NCBI RefSeq assembly: GCF_001613065.1
Contig: NZ_BDBQ01000046.1
Location: forward strand, 1 to 64,000
Reading direction: 5' to 3'
From: Nocardia miyunensis NBRC 108239
Lineage (GTDB): Bacteria > Actinomycetota > Actinomycetes > Mycobacteriales > Mycobacteriaceae
Length of the DNA: 64,000 nucleotides
A program made the translations under genes and the position numbers. The notes under the pieces are model-generated. The model made no database searches. It was not told the origin of the DNA and was given only the letters and a program-made list of their open reading frames with translations. Positions 9,241 through 17,244 of this stretch are shown piece after piece (position 1 is the first letter of the stretch; each line of letters starts with the position of its first letter).

Positions 9241-9587
9241 TGCATTCAGCGGGATCTCAGGCCGCTGCACAATCGACGTCCGGATGTCGTGGTGTACCGG
9301 GCGGACACGATCGATATCCCGCCCACCCGTCCCGAGCACGTGCTGCTCGTTGCCGAAGTCGTCTCACCGGGGTCCGAAACCACCGACCGGATCGTGAAGG
9401 TCGAGCAGTACGCCCGAGCCGGAATCGGTTTCTGCCGGCGCGTCGAACAGGCTGCGACCGGCGTTCCGCTCATCTACACGTACGTGCTGGACCCGGCCAG
9501 GGGAACGTACCGACCGGGGAGATGTTCACCGGGGCGATCGAGGCTTCCGCACCGTTTCCGGTGGAGATCGACCTGGGCCGGGTGTGA
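9241..9587 (+). pseudogene. Uma2-type restriction-like protein remnant (decayed)
   Basis: In frame from 9241 the translation reads DLRPLHNRRPDVVVYRAD, then HVLLVAEVVSPGSE, the central sheet and metal site of Uma2/DUF820 proteins, which have a PD-(D/E)XK-like nuclease fold. The N-terminal half is missing. At about 9510 the frame shifts by one base: the alternative frame continues sensibly as GEMFTGAIEASAPFPVEIDL to a stop at 9585-9587. Missing N-terminus plus frameshift mark it as a pseudogene. Confidence 0.7.
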
Positions 9588-9625
9588 GGCCGCTCGTCGT
9601 GGAGCAGGCCGCGCGTTTCACCTGA

Positions 9626-10381
9626 TCAGTGGAGACTGAACAGTGCGGTCAGGCGGTCGGGTTCCGCGCAGAGTGGGCGTGAGGGGGTCAAGTTCAGGTC
9701 CTCCCAGAACGACTGGAGTTGTTTCTCGTCCAGCACGGATTCGGCGTGCTCGTCGACGATCTCGTAATAACGATCGGCCAGGACGCGTGAGGCCGGGTCG
9801 GTGCGGGTGATCGCCACCAACCCGGTCGGCGGGCAGTCCAGTACGTGAATCCGCAAGTCCGGCCGATACTTTCGCAGGATCGGCAGCAACTTCCAGACAT
9901 CACCGGTCCAGGACTGCGCGTTGTGGCCCTCGCTGCGGCCACCGGGGACGAACTGCCGCAACGCCATTCGCGGATTCAACGGCAGACAGTCGTGCAGCAG
10001 GATGAGCGAGCGCGGATGACCGGCCGCCTCCGCACCGATCAGATCGCGCAGCAGGAATTCGAACCGGTGCATACCGTCGAGAAAGGCGAAATCCACCGGG
10101 CGCCCGAGCAATCCGGGCACATCCTCGGACGCGAAGAACTCATCCGAGGGCATCTGGAAGAAGAACGTGCGCTTGCGATTTCCGGTGGCGCTGGTCTGGA
10201 GCACGAACCGCGGATCGACCGCGATCGAATCACAACTCGCGACAGCCAGCGACGCCCCGCTCTCCGTCCCGACCTCCAGATAACTCCGCGGCGCCAGATG
10301 GGTGTGCAGCGCGCCGAGAAATCCGAGGTACGGCTCCCCGGACAATCGGAACGAGCTGATCGCATCATCAAACTGGAACAT
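9626..10381 (-). CDS. class I SAM-methyltransferase-fold protein
   Basis: A 251-residue protein starting at the ATG at 10381 (MFQFDDAISSFRLSG), chosen because AGAGGG lies about ten bases upstream; a longer reading to 10498 has an unconvincing, Arg-rich N-terminus. Motif I is YLEVGTESGASLAVA, followed by an acidic VDPRF, DFAFLDGMHRFEF, and SLILLHDCLP. This pattern is typical of the methyltransferase-24/cephalosporin-hydroxylase-like group, often linked to sugar or natural-product modification. No biosynthetic partners lie nearby, so its substrate is unknown. Confidence 0.7.
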   Translation of the reverse strand: MFQFDDAISSFRLSGEPYLGFLGALHTHLAPRSYLEVGTESGASLAVASCDSIAVDPRFVLQTSATGNRKRTFFFQMPSDEFFASEDVPGLLGRPVDFAFLDGMHRFEFLLRDLIGAEAAGHPRSLILLHDCLPLNPRMALRQFVPGGRSEGHNAQSWTGDVWKLLPILRKYRPDLRIHVLDCPPTGLVAITRTDPASRVLADRYYEIVDEHAESVLDEKQLQSFWEDLNLTPSRPLCAEPDRLTALFSLH

Positions 10382-10677
10382 CCGGCGGCGGCCCTCTTGT
10401 CGTCTCGATCTGCACTGCGGCGCAGTGACATCAGACCCCACACTATCCAGCCCTCGCGCCCGCCGTCCGGGCGCGCATCCGGCGCTGTCGCGATACACCG
10501 ATCGTGGCTCCGCAGCCGGTCCTTCAATTCGCTTGTGGCTGTGGACAATTGCGGCGACGCCCTGAGGTGAACCGGCTGCGCTCGGCGTGCGCGGCGCTGG
10601 TCGAGCGCGGCGGAATCGCTCCGAGGGGCGCCTGGTCCGGCGAGCCCTGCCGACCGGATGGAAACCGGCCCATCGGA
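10382..10677. other. intergenic region, nothing recognised
   Basis: About 296 bases lie between two leftward genes. They must contain the promoter of the methyltransferase-like gene and the end of the TetR transcript. Open frames here are in wrong-looking codon use. I see no palindrome or RNA gene. Confidence 0.35.
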
Positions 10678-11277
10678 TTACCGCGGACCGGGATCCGGCA
10701 GTGCGGGGGCCGCGCCCCCCAGATGGCCCGCGAGTTCGGCCGACACCTCATGTACCAAGTCGGCGAATCGGGTGGACTGCGCGTCATCGGTCCAGCGCTC
10801 GAACGCCGACACGAAGATGGCGACCCCGACCTGGGCCAGCAAACTCGCCTCCGACCTCGGCGCGCCACGTCGTTCGAGTGCGTCGGCGAGCGAGTCGGCT
10901 ACCACGGCGAATTTGGTCCGCTCACGTTCGCGCAGTTCGGGGCTGTTCCGCACGATCGCCCGGCGCTGCGCGGCAGTCGCGGAGACGCGCTCGGCCAGCA
11001 GATCTCCGATCGTCACGAAACCGGCCAGCAGGGCCTCGAAGGGCGAGAGTGCGTCCTCCGCGCTCTGGACCGCCTCCGCCAACGCGGGAGCCAGCCGGTC
11101 GGATCCGGCGAACAGCACGTCACGTTTGTCGGTGAAGTAGCGGAAGAACGTGCGGCGGGTCAGTCCGGCCCGCTCGGTGATCTGCGCGACGGTGACGTTC
11201 TCGTACCCGTGCTCGGAATACAGCTCCAGCGCGGCCGCACGCAGCCGTTCCTCGGCTCGGGGATCCCATCGCGGCAT
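10678..11277 (-). CDS. TetR-family regulator
   Basis: A 199-residue TetR-type repressor. The N-terminal helix-turn-helix covers about residues 6-55 (ALELYSEHGYENVTVAQI, then ERAGLTRRTFFRYFTDKR), and the helical remainder would form the ligand-binding and dimer domain. The start at 11277 has AGGATGG upstream; an in-frame ATG at 11286 is possible. It is divergent from the SDR at 11382-12110, and the shared spacer holds a striking double operator (11294-11341). It very probably represses both itself and the SDR. Confidence 0.9.
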   Translation of the reverse strand: MPRWDPRAEERLRAAALELYSEHGYENVTVAQITERAGLTRRTFFRYFTDKRDVLFAGSDRLAPALAEAVQSAEDALSPFEALLAGFVTIGDLLAERVSATAAQRRAIVRNSPELRERERTKFAVVADSLADALERRGAPRSEASLLAQVGVAIFVSAFERWTDDAQSTRFADLVHEVSAELAGHLGGAAPALPDPGPR

Positions 11278-11293
11278 GACGACCATCCTAACC

Positions 11294-11341
11294 TGATGTC
11301 TCAGAGTGTCATCACTGCTATGATGACACTCTGAGACATCA
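11294..11341. promoter_or_regulatory. duplicated inverted operator for the TetR regulator
   Basis: Two perfect 21-bp arms (11294-11314 and 11321-11341) form an inverted repeat around the six bases CTGCTA. Each arm also contains an imperfect 15-bp palindrome, TGTCTCAGAGTGTCA, with the symmetric pattern TGnCnC...GnGnCA. So there are two operator-like sites in mirror orientation between the divergent TetR and SDR genes. Four half-sites would suit two TetR dimers. The binding is inferred; the symmetry is directly visible. Confidence 0.8.
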
Positions 11342-11381
11342 CTTCGCCAGTGCGATATCACCACCGGAAACAGGAGAAATC

Positions 11382-12110
11382 ATGTCCGAATCAACGCTCG
11401 CCGAACAACGGATCGTCGTCATCGGCGGCAGCTCGGGGATGGGTCTGGCCACGGCCGACGCCGCAGCGGCGGCCGGCGCGGCGGTCACGATCGCTTCCAG
11501 CAGCAAGGAGCGATTGAACACCGCGCTGGCCGCACTGCCGGACGGTTGCGATGGTGTCGTGACGGACCTGCACAGCGAGGCCGACGTCATCGCCCTGTTC
11601 GAACATGTCGGCGAGCTGGACCACCTGGTCTTCACCGCCGGCGACGCGGCACATCCCGGCACCGTGCGGGACACCCCGCTCACCGCGGCCCGCGCCCTGT
11701 TCGACGTCCGCCTCTGGGGAGCGATCACCACGGTGAAGTACGCCGCGCCCCGGATCCGGCCCGGCGGCTCGATCGCGCTGACCTCCGGGACGATCGGCAT
11801 CCGTCCCGCGCCGGGCAGGGCACTCGCGGCCGCCAGCGCCGCCGCGGTCGAGGGCCTGGTCCGCGGGCTGGCCGTCGAACTCGCGCCGATTCGCGTCAAC
11901 GCAATCCGGTCGGGCACGGTCCGCACCCCGATGTGGGACGGCATCCCCGAACCGCAGCGCGCGGAAATCTTCGCCGCTCTCGCGCAGCGCACACTGACCG
12001 GCACGATCGGCGAGCCGGAGCAGATCGCCGAGGCGCATCTTCATCTGATGCGGAACAGCTTCATCACCGGAACGGTTCTGACCGTCGACGGCGGTCTGCT
12101 GCTGGCCTGA
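11382..12110 (+). CDS. atypical SDR oxidoreductase lacking the Tyr-Lys pair
   Basis: A 242-residue SDR-fold protein with the cofactor motif GGSSGMG (residues 15-21) and a Ser in LTSGTIG. Where classical SDRs have YxxxK, this protein reads ALAAASAAAVEGL, so both the catalytic Tyr and Lys appear replaced by Ala. The rest (IRVNAIRSGTVRTPMW, then TGTVLTVDGG) is normal. A subgroup of SDRs with this lesion exists in actinobacteria as far as I know. It may use a different mechanism or bind ligand without catalysis. Its start follows CAGGAGAAATC. It is divergent from, and probably controlled by, the TetR gene. Confidence 0.85.
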   Translation: MSESTLAEQRIVVIGGSSGMGLATADAAAAAGAAVTIASSSKERLNTALAALPDGCDGVVTDLHSEADVIALFEHVGELDHLVFTAGDAAHPGTVRDTPLTAARALFDVRLWGAITTVKYAAPRIRPGGSIALTSGTIGIRPAPGRALAAASAAAVEGLVRGLAVELAPIRVNAIRSGTVRTPMWDGIPEPQRAEIFAALAQRTLTGTIGEPEQIAEAHLHLMRNSFITGTVLTVDGGLLLA

Positions 12111-12118
12111 ATACCACA

Positions 12119-12146
12119 GCGCGCCAAGCGATTCCGCTTGGCGCGC
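12119..12146. terminator. bidirectional hairpin terminator
   Basis: A perfect 12-bp stem (5' arm GCGCGCCAAGCG, loop ATTC, 3' arm CGCTTGGCGCGC) sits in the 44-base gap between the convergent SDR and monooxygenase genes. No strong T-run follows on either strand, as is common in high-GC actinobacteria. Confidence 0.75.
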
Positions 12147-12154
12147 GCCCGGAC

Positions 12155-13615
12155 TCAGGCCCGCTGCAGCACAGGCGCGGGACGCACCGGCTCGAGCGTC
12201 TTGTCCAGATTCGTGCGCATCGTGGTGGCCGAATCCAGCAGGTAGTTCTGGCGGACCTTCCACGGGTGACGACTGCCCTGGCGGGGGAAATCGCCGATCG
12301 AACGTTGGATGTACCCCGCGGCCAGGTCCAGCAGGGGATGTTCGTCGAGGTGTCCGTGCGGCTGCGGGACGACGGCCGGGTAGCCGCGACGGTCCATGTG
12401 CGCCAGCACTTTACAGACCAGACGGGAGGTCAGGTCGGCGCGCAGGGTCCAGGAGGCATTGGTGTAGCCGATGCACACCGCGAAGTTCGGCACGCCGGTG
12501 AGCATGGCGCCCTGCCAGACGAACTGCTCGGACAGTGTGATCGGCGTGCCGTCCACGGTGAGCGAGATGCCGCCGAACGCAAGGAGTTTCAGCCCGGTGG
12601 CCGATACCACGACGTCGGCCTCGAGCACCCGGCCGGACTTCAGCGCAATCCCTTCCGGAACGAAGGTCTCGATGTGGTCGGTGACCACCTCGGCCTTGCC
12701 CTTGCGCATCGCCTTGAAGAAGTCGGCGTCCGGAACCGCGCACAGGCGCTGATCCCACGGGTTGTAACTCGGGGTGAAATGTTCGGCCACCAGCGCCTTG
12801 TCCTCGAGAATGCGCGTGGTCAGACCGGTCAGCAGTTTGCGCGCGGCCTCCGGGCGACGTCGGCAGTACTGGTAGAAACCCACGTTGAACAGGATGTTCT
12901 TGGTGCGGATCAGGCGATGCGCCAGCTTCGGCGGCAGCAGTTCGCGGATCTTGTCGGCGTATTTGTCCCGGCCGGGCACCGCGGAGATCCAGGTGGGCGA
13001 GCGTTGCAGCATGGTGACCCGCTCGGCCTGCTCGGCCATCGCCGGGACCAGCGTCACGGCCGTCGCGCCACTGCCGATCACGACCACCCGCTTACCGGCG
13101 TAGTCCAGATCCTCCGGCCAGAACTGCGGATACACCATCGTGCCCGAAAACGTCTCCGCCCCAGGGAATTCTGGCGCGTGCCCCTGATCGTAATCGTAAT
13201 ACCCGGCGCAGCTGTACAGGAATCCGCAAGTGAGCGTGCTGGTTTCGCCACCCTGGCTGATCGTGAGCGTCCAGCGCGACTCCGCGGTCGACCACTGCGC
13301 GTCGATCACCTTGGCGCCGAAGCGAATTCGCTTGTCGATACCGGATTCCTCCGCGGTCTCCCGGACATAGCGCAGGATGGCGGGCCCGTCGGCGATGGAC
13401 TTCGGATCACGCCACGGCTTGAACGGATAGCCCAGGGTGAACATGTCCGAGTCGGACCGCACGCCCGGATAACGGAACAGATCCCAGGTTCCGCCGAGCG
13501 CTTCGCGGGCCTCGAGCACGGCGTAACTCTTGCCCGGCAGCTCGGTCTGCAACCGGTAGGCGGCGCCGATTCCGGACAGGCCGGCGCCGACGATGACGAC
13601 ATCGAGATGTTCCAT
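12155..13615 (-). CDS. flavin-containing Baeyer-Villiger-type monooxygenase, EthA-like
   Basis: A 486-residue flavoprotein, almost the length of mycobacterial EthA (489), which oxidises ketones and activates ethionamide. The first FAD-binding motif is GAGLSGIG (10-17), followed by GGTWDLFRYPGVRSDSDM and the NADPH-binding VVVIGSGATAVTL (177-189). The BVMO fingerprint FxGxxxHxxxWP is present at 156-167 except that the central His is Tyr162 (FSGTMVYPQFWP). The C-terminus keeps GYTNASWTLRADL. The start at 13615 has CTGGAGAG upstream. It is divergent from an AraC-type regulator, a usual arrangement for such monooxygenases. Confidence 0.9.
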   Translation of the reverse strand: MEHLDVVIVGAGLSGIGAAYRLQTELPGKSYAVLEAREALGGTWDLFRYPGVRSDSDMFTLGYPFKPWRDPKSIADGPAILRYVRETAEESGIDKRIRFGAKVIDAQWSTAESRWTLTISQGGETSTLTCGFLYSCAGYYDYDQGHAPEFPGAETFSGTMVYPQFWPEDLDYAGKRVVVIGSGATAVTLVPAMAEQAERVTMLQRSPTWISAVPGRDKYADKIRELLPPKLAHRLIRTKNILFNVGFYQYCRRRPEAARKLLTGLTTRILEDKALVAEHFTPSYNPWDQRLCAVPDADFFKAMRKGKAEVVTDHIETFVPEGIALKSGRVLEADVVVSATGLKLLAFGGISLTVDGTPITLSEQFVWQGAMLTGVPNFAVCIGYTNASWTLRADLTSRLVCKVLAHMDRRGYPAVVPQPHGHLDEHPLLDLAAGYIQRSIGDFPRQGSRHPWKVRQNYLLDSATTMRTNLDKTLEPVRPAPVLQRA

Positions 13616-13622
13616 CTCTCCA

Positions 13623-13687
13623 GTGTGCTGGGGCACACGCGCTCCTTCTTGACTCTGCGCGACAAGTATTTGATTCTGGACGACATG
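13623..13687. promoter_or_regulatory. AraC-type direct repeats and a palindrome in the divergent promoter
   Basis: The 69-base spacer holds two 18-base direct repeats 21 bases apart: TTGACTCTGCGCGACAAG (13649-13666) and TTGATTCTGGACGACATG (13670-13687), identical at 14 positions. A two-turn spacing suits the two helix-turn-helix motifs of AraC dimers. The second repeat covers the araC start codon, which would allow autoregulation. A separate inverted repeat, GTGTGC-TGGG-GCACAC, lies at 13623-13638 next to the monooxygenase start. Confidence 0.65.
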
Positions 13688-14701
13688 TCGGTGATCAGGT
13701 CGGCCGGACTGCGAGGTTTCCGTGCCACGGTAGCCGAGCTGGGCGGCAATGCCGAGGAGTTCGCCGCCGCGGCCGGACTCCCGATCGCCGCCCTGGACGC
13801 GGACGACCTGCTGGTCTCCGACCAGGCCATGGCCCTCACGCTGGAGATCGCCGCCGACCGCCTGCACCGCCCCGACCTCGGTCTGCGCATCGGCGCGCGA
13901 CAGGATCTGAGCATGCTCGGCCCGCTCGCGCTGGCCATCCGCAACTCCCCGACCCTGGCCGATGCGCTGGAGTGCACCTCACGCTATCTGTTCGTGCACG
14001 CCCGCTCGCTGCGCCTGACCCTGGAAGCCGATCCCTACGGCGACCGGTCCGTCACGGCGCTGCACTACGGCATACAGCCGGGGGTGCCGACGCTGGTGCA
14101 GGGCACCGACCTCGGACTGGCCTTCCTGCACCGAAGCCTGCTGCGATTGGTCGACGGACCCTACGGACTCCGCTCGGTCGAGCTGCCGTATCACCCGCCC
14201 GCCCCGCGCGAGACATACGAGAAATTCTTCGGCGCGCCGGTGCGATTCGACCGTCCGGCAGCGCTGCTGCGAGTACCGGGCAATCTGGCCACCCGGGCGG
14301 TCCCCGGCGGGGACGAACATCTGAGCCGCCTGGCCATCGCCTTCCTCGCCGAGCAGGCCGCCGAGGCGGGCGGATCGATCGTGCCGCAGGTCCGTGCCGC
14401 GGTCGAACAACTCCTGACCACCGGCACACCCGATATCGCGGCCGTGGCCCGGCTGATGACCCTGCACCCGCGCACCCTGCAACGTCGCCTGGCCGCCGAA
14501 CGAACCGGCTTCGCCACCATCCTCGACGAGGTGCGCCGCATCGAGGCCCGCCGCTACCTCACCACCACCGATCTACCCATGAGCCAGGTCGCCTCCCTGC
14601 TCGGCCTGTCCGAACAGTCCACCTTCACCCGCTGCTGCCAACGCTGGTGGGACACAACACCATCCGCGATCCGCCGGGATCATTCACTCGCCCGGCCGTG
14701 A
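13685..14701 (+). CDS. AraC-family regulator with arabinose_bd-type N-terminus
   Basis: A 338-residue activator. The N-terminal ~200 residues (PLALAIRNSPTLADALE, then HARSLRLTLE) match the ligand-sensing domain found in OruR-like AraC proteins. The C-terminal helix-turn-helix pair covers about residues 240-335 (VARLMTLHPRTLQRRLAAE, then SQVASLLGLSEQSTFTRC). The ATG at 13685 was chosen because homologous-looking sequence begins there (MSVIRSAGLRGF). It is divergent from the EthA-like monooxygenase, whose expression it probably controls in response to substrate. Confidence 0.88.
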   Translation: MSVIRSAGLRGFRATVAELGGNAEEFAAAAGLPIAALDADDLLVSDQAMALTLEIAADRLHRPDLGLRIGARQDLSMLGPLALAIRNSPTLADALECTSRYLFVHARSLRLTLEADPYGDRSVTALHYGIQPGVPTLVQGTDLGLAFLHRSLLRLVDGPYGLRSVELPYHPPAPRETYEKFFGAPVRFDRPAALLRVPGNLATRAVPGGDEHLSRLAIAFLAEQAAEAGGSIVPQVRAAVEQLLTTGTPDIAAVARLMTLHPRTLQRRLAAERTGFATILDEVRRIEARRYLTTTDLPMSQVASLLGLSEQSTFTRCCQRWWDTTPSAIRRDHSLARP

Positions 14702-14956
14702 GCGTCGCGCGCCCGCGGCAGGCTCCCGCCTCCTCGATGCGGACGGCCAACTCGGCAAAGGACATCGGTGAGCCTGCGGGACTGCCCGGTCCGCACCGAC
14801 GGCTACGGTGACTCCGCGGGTGTTCCCGTACCGCATACCTTCCCGGAAAGTCTTTGTGCCGCAGCAGAACACATCTCGACATGGTGGCGGACCGGGGCAG
14901 CCGTCACCGAAATCGACTCGCAGGTTTCGCCCACGAGTCGGGGCACGCCCGCGCGA

Positions 14957-15442
14957 TCAGCCCTGGGCGGCGGAACGGTCGGCCCAGCGGTTGGCGGTGA
15001 GCCGGAAGCCCAAGTCCTGCAACGGCATCGATGCTTCGTAGATGCGCTCGTAGCCGGTGTGGGTGATCTGCCAGCGGCCGTCGGCGCGACGGTAGCGGTC
15101 GTGGTAGTAGGCCGCGCCGCGGATCATCACGCCGTACTGGGGAACGATCACGGTGTCTTCCAGACACCATGTGCCGCTGGCTGTTTCACCGTCCACCTCG
15201 ATCACCGGATGATTGGCCACGTGCACGGTGATGATGTCGTTCTCCAGCGCGGAACGCATATAGCCGACGATGGCGTCGCGGCTGTCGAACTTCAGCGGGC
15301 CGCCACCGGAGGGCGAGCCGTAGGCCCCGGTGGCGTCCTCGGCGAGAGTCTCGGCGAACTCGTCCCAGTTCTTGAGGTCCAGCGAGCGCAGATAGCGATA
15401 TTTGAGCGAGCGAATGTCCTCGATAGCAGCCAGATCCGTCAC
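14957..15442 (-). CDS. SnoaL/NTF2-fold protein
   Basis: A 161-residue protein of the SnoaL-like (NTF2) fold: helical opening AAIEDIRSLKYRYLRSLDLK, then beta strands containing HVANHPVIEVDGETASGTW and YYHDRYRRADGRWQITHTGYER. Members include steroid isomerases, dehydratases and polyketide cyclases, with an acidic residue in the conical pocket; the substrate here is unknown. It is followed in the same direction by an upstream SDR gene (15532-16302) 89 bases away, which it may accompany in one pathway. Confidence 0.8.
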   Translation of the reverse strand: MTDLAAIEDIRSLKYRYLRSLDLKNWDEFAETLAEDATGAYGSPSGGGPLKFDSRDAIVGYMRSALENDIITVHVANHPVIEVDGETASGTWCLEDTVIVPQYGVMIRGAAYYHDRYRRADGRWQITHTGYERIYEASMPLQDLGFRLTANRWADRSAAQG

Positions 15443-15531
15443 AGAAACCTCCGAATTGTCGATCCGCGACCAGGGTAGAATACGTTTCAGTTTTGCGTCG
15501 CGGATTGGCTCGGCCGATAGGACGGGGCGAG

Positions 15532-16302
15532 TCAGGCGTGGGTGCCGCCGTCGATGCGCACCTCGGTTCCGGTGATGAACGCGCCGTCGTCCGATGCCAG
15601 CATGGCCACCACGCCCGCGACCGTGTCGGGCGAGGCGAATCCCTTGCCCAGCATCGGCATCAGCTTGGTGAACAGCTGGAAATCCGCGTCCTCGGGCAGG
15701 CCCGGACCGCGGCCGTCGGTCATATCGCTGGAGATCGAGCCGGGGGCCACCGCGACCACCCGCAAACCCTGCTTGGCGTACTCCACCGCCAGCGCGTGCG
15801 TCATCGACATGATGCCGCCCTTGGACGCGGCATAGGCGGCCATGTACGGGTGCGCGAAGAAGGTCGAGGTCGAGGCGAAGTTGACGATGACCCCGCGCCC
15901 GGTCTCGAGCAGTGCGCCGAGGGATTCGCGAATCATCAGGAACGTCCCGGTGAGGTTGGTGGCGATGATCCGATTCCAGTCGGCCAGCGACAGTTCGTGG
16001 GTATGCGCCGAACGCAGAATTCCGGCCGCGTTGACCAGGGCGTCCAGCCCGCCGAGGGTCCGCAGGGCGGTGTCCACTCCGGCCTGCACCGAAGCCTCGT
16101 CGGAGATATCGATTCGCACGTGACCGAATCGGTCGCCGACGCCCCGCTCGGTGGCCTGCGCCGCGGTCTCCGCGAGCCCGGCCTCGTTGACGTCCGCGCC
16201 GACGACGGTGCCGCCCTCGGACAGGATGCGGTGCACGGTGGCCCTGCCGATCCCGGATCCGGCGCCGGTGATCAGGACTCGACGATCGGCGAAACGTTCC
16301 AT
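15532..16302 (-). CDS. short-chain dehydrogenase/reductase
   Basis: A 256-residue classical SDR with TGAGSGIG (10-17), NAAG, a Ser in FASTSTF, the YAASK catalytic motif and a C-terminal TGTEVRIDGG. The start at 16302 has AAGGAG eight bases upstream. It is divergent from a TetR regulator (16415), and the shared spacer has three regularly spaced repeats, so it is probably the target of that repressor. The SnoaL-fold gene downstream may act with it on a small hydroxy or keto compound. Confidence 0.88.
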   Translation of the reverse strand: MERFADRRVLITGAGSGIGRATVHRILSEGGTVVGADVNEAGLAETAAQATERGVGDRFGHVRIDISDEASVQAGVDTALRTLGGLDALVNAAGILRSAHTHELSLADWNRIIATNLTGTFLMIRESLGALLETGRGVIVNFASTSTFFAHPYMAAYAASKGGIMSMTHALAVEYAKQGLRVVAVAPGSISSDMTDGRGPGLPEDADFQLFTKLMPMLGKGFASPDTVAGVVAMLASDDGAFITGTEVRIDGGTHA

Positions 16303-16333
16303 GGCGGACTCCTTACCTGGTACGACGTACTCG

Positions 16334-16376
16334 ATGACACGGTACGCCCATATGACACGTCGTGCCACTATGACAT
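16334..16376. promoter_or_regulatory. three ATGACA direct repeats at 18-base spacing
   Basis: ATGACAC begins at 16334 and 16352 and ATGACAT begins at 16370, exactly 18 bases apart each time, within the divergent SDR/TetR spacer. The regular period suggests a repeated binding site for the adjacent TetR protein, although such proteins usually prefer inverted repeats. Part of the middle unit (CACGTCGTG) is itself nearly symmetric. Confidence 0.5.
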
Positions 16377-16414
16377 TTCCCGTATCATCGGACCGGAAGA
16401 AGGAGGTGCCGAGG

Positions 16415-17041
16415 ATGCCCGCAACACGACCGGCCCCGGCATCGCGGCAGAGCCTGTCCGAGCGTCGCAAGGCACAGACGCGTTTCGAGATCGCCCGCAC
16501 GGCCGCGCGACTGTTCGCCGCACAGGGCACCGCGACGGTCACCGCCGAGCAGATCGCCGCCGAATCGGGCGTCGGTCTGCGCACGTTCTATCGGTACTGC
16601 CGCACCAAAGAGGATGCCGTGGAACCGCTGCTGTCGACCGGCGCGTCCCGCTGGCTGGACTCCCTCGCCGCCGGACCCGCGCGCCTGCCCACCCCCGCGG
16701 AGTTCGCCGCCGCCGCCGCCCGAGCCCTGACCCCACGCGACGACGGCACGGAAATGGACGTCATGCGCGGTCTGCTGCGCGCCATGGAACAGGATCCGGC
16801 CATGCGCGCGGTGTGGCACCGGGTCAACCTCACCGGGGAGCAGTCCCTGCTCACGGTCCTGACCGGCCTGTCCCCCGAAACCGACACTCTCCGGCTACGT
16901 CTCACCGCCGTCGCGGCCGCCGGAGCCATCCGGGTGGCCCTCGAACAATGGGCCACCGGCGACGCACCCGCCACCGGTCCCGGCTCCCCGGCCGACCTCG
17001 TCACCGGCTGCATGTACAAACTCACCGCAGGTCTCGGCTGA
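16415..17041 (+). CDS. TetR-family regulator
   Basis: A 208-residue TetR-type protein. The helix-turn-helix lies at about residues 20-65 (ARLFAAQGTATVTAEQIAAE, then GVGLRTFYRYCRTKEDAV). The C-terminal part resembles the MftR/acyl-type dimer domain with an acidic-hydrophobic helix pattern. The start at 16415 has AGGAGG eight bases upstream, an ideal site. It is divergent from the SDR at 15532-16302, which it presumably controls. Confidence 0.9.
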   Translation: MPATRPAPASRQSLSERRKAQTRFEIARTAARLFAAQGTATVTAEQIAAESGVGLRTFYRYCRTKEDAVEPLLSTGASRWLDSLAAGPARLPTPAEFAAAAARALTPRDDGTEMDVMRGLLRAMEQDPAMRAVWHRVNLTGEQSLLTVLTGLSPETDTLRLRLTAVAAAGAIRVALEQWATGDAPATGPGSPADLVTGCMYKLTAGLG

Positions 17042-17244
17042 CCGCAGGACCGACCACGGCGGGCCCGACGCGAGTGGCCGCACCCTGACGCCGCAACCTC
17101 GATGCGTTCATGAACGGGTCACCGCCATAGGGATTTTCGTGACGTTTCGGTGAATGCTCGCCCCGTGGGCCGTATCGACTCCACGGGCGGTCCGTGCACG
17201 ATCCACAGTCGATCATGCACCGAGAGCGGATGCGCCCCGAGACG

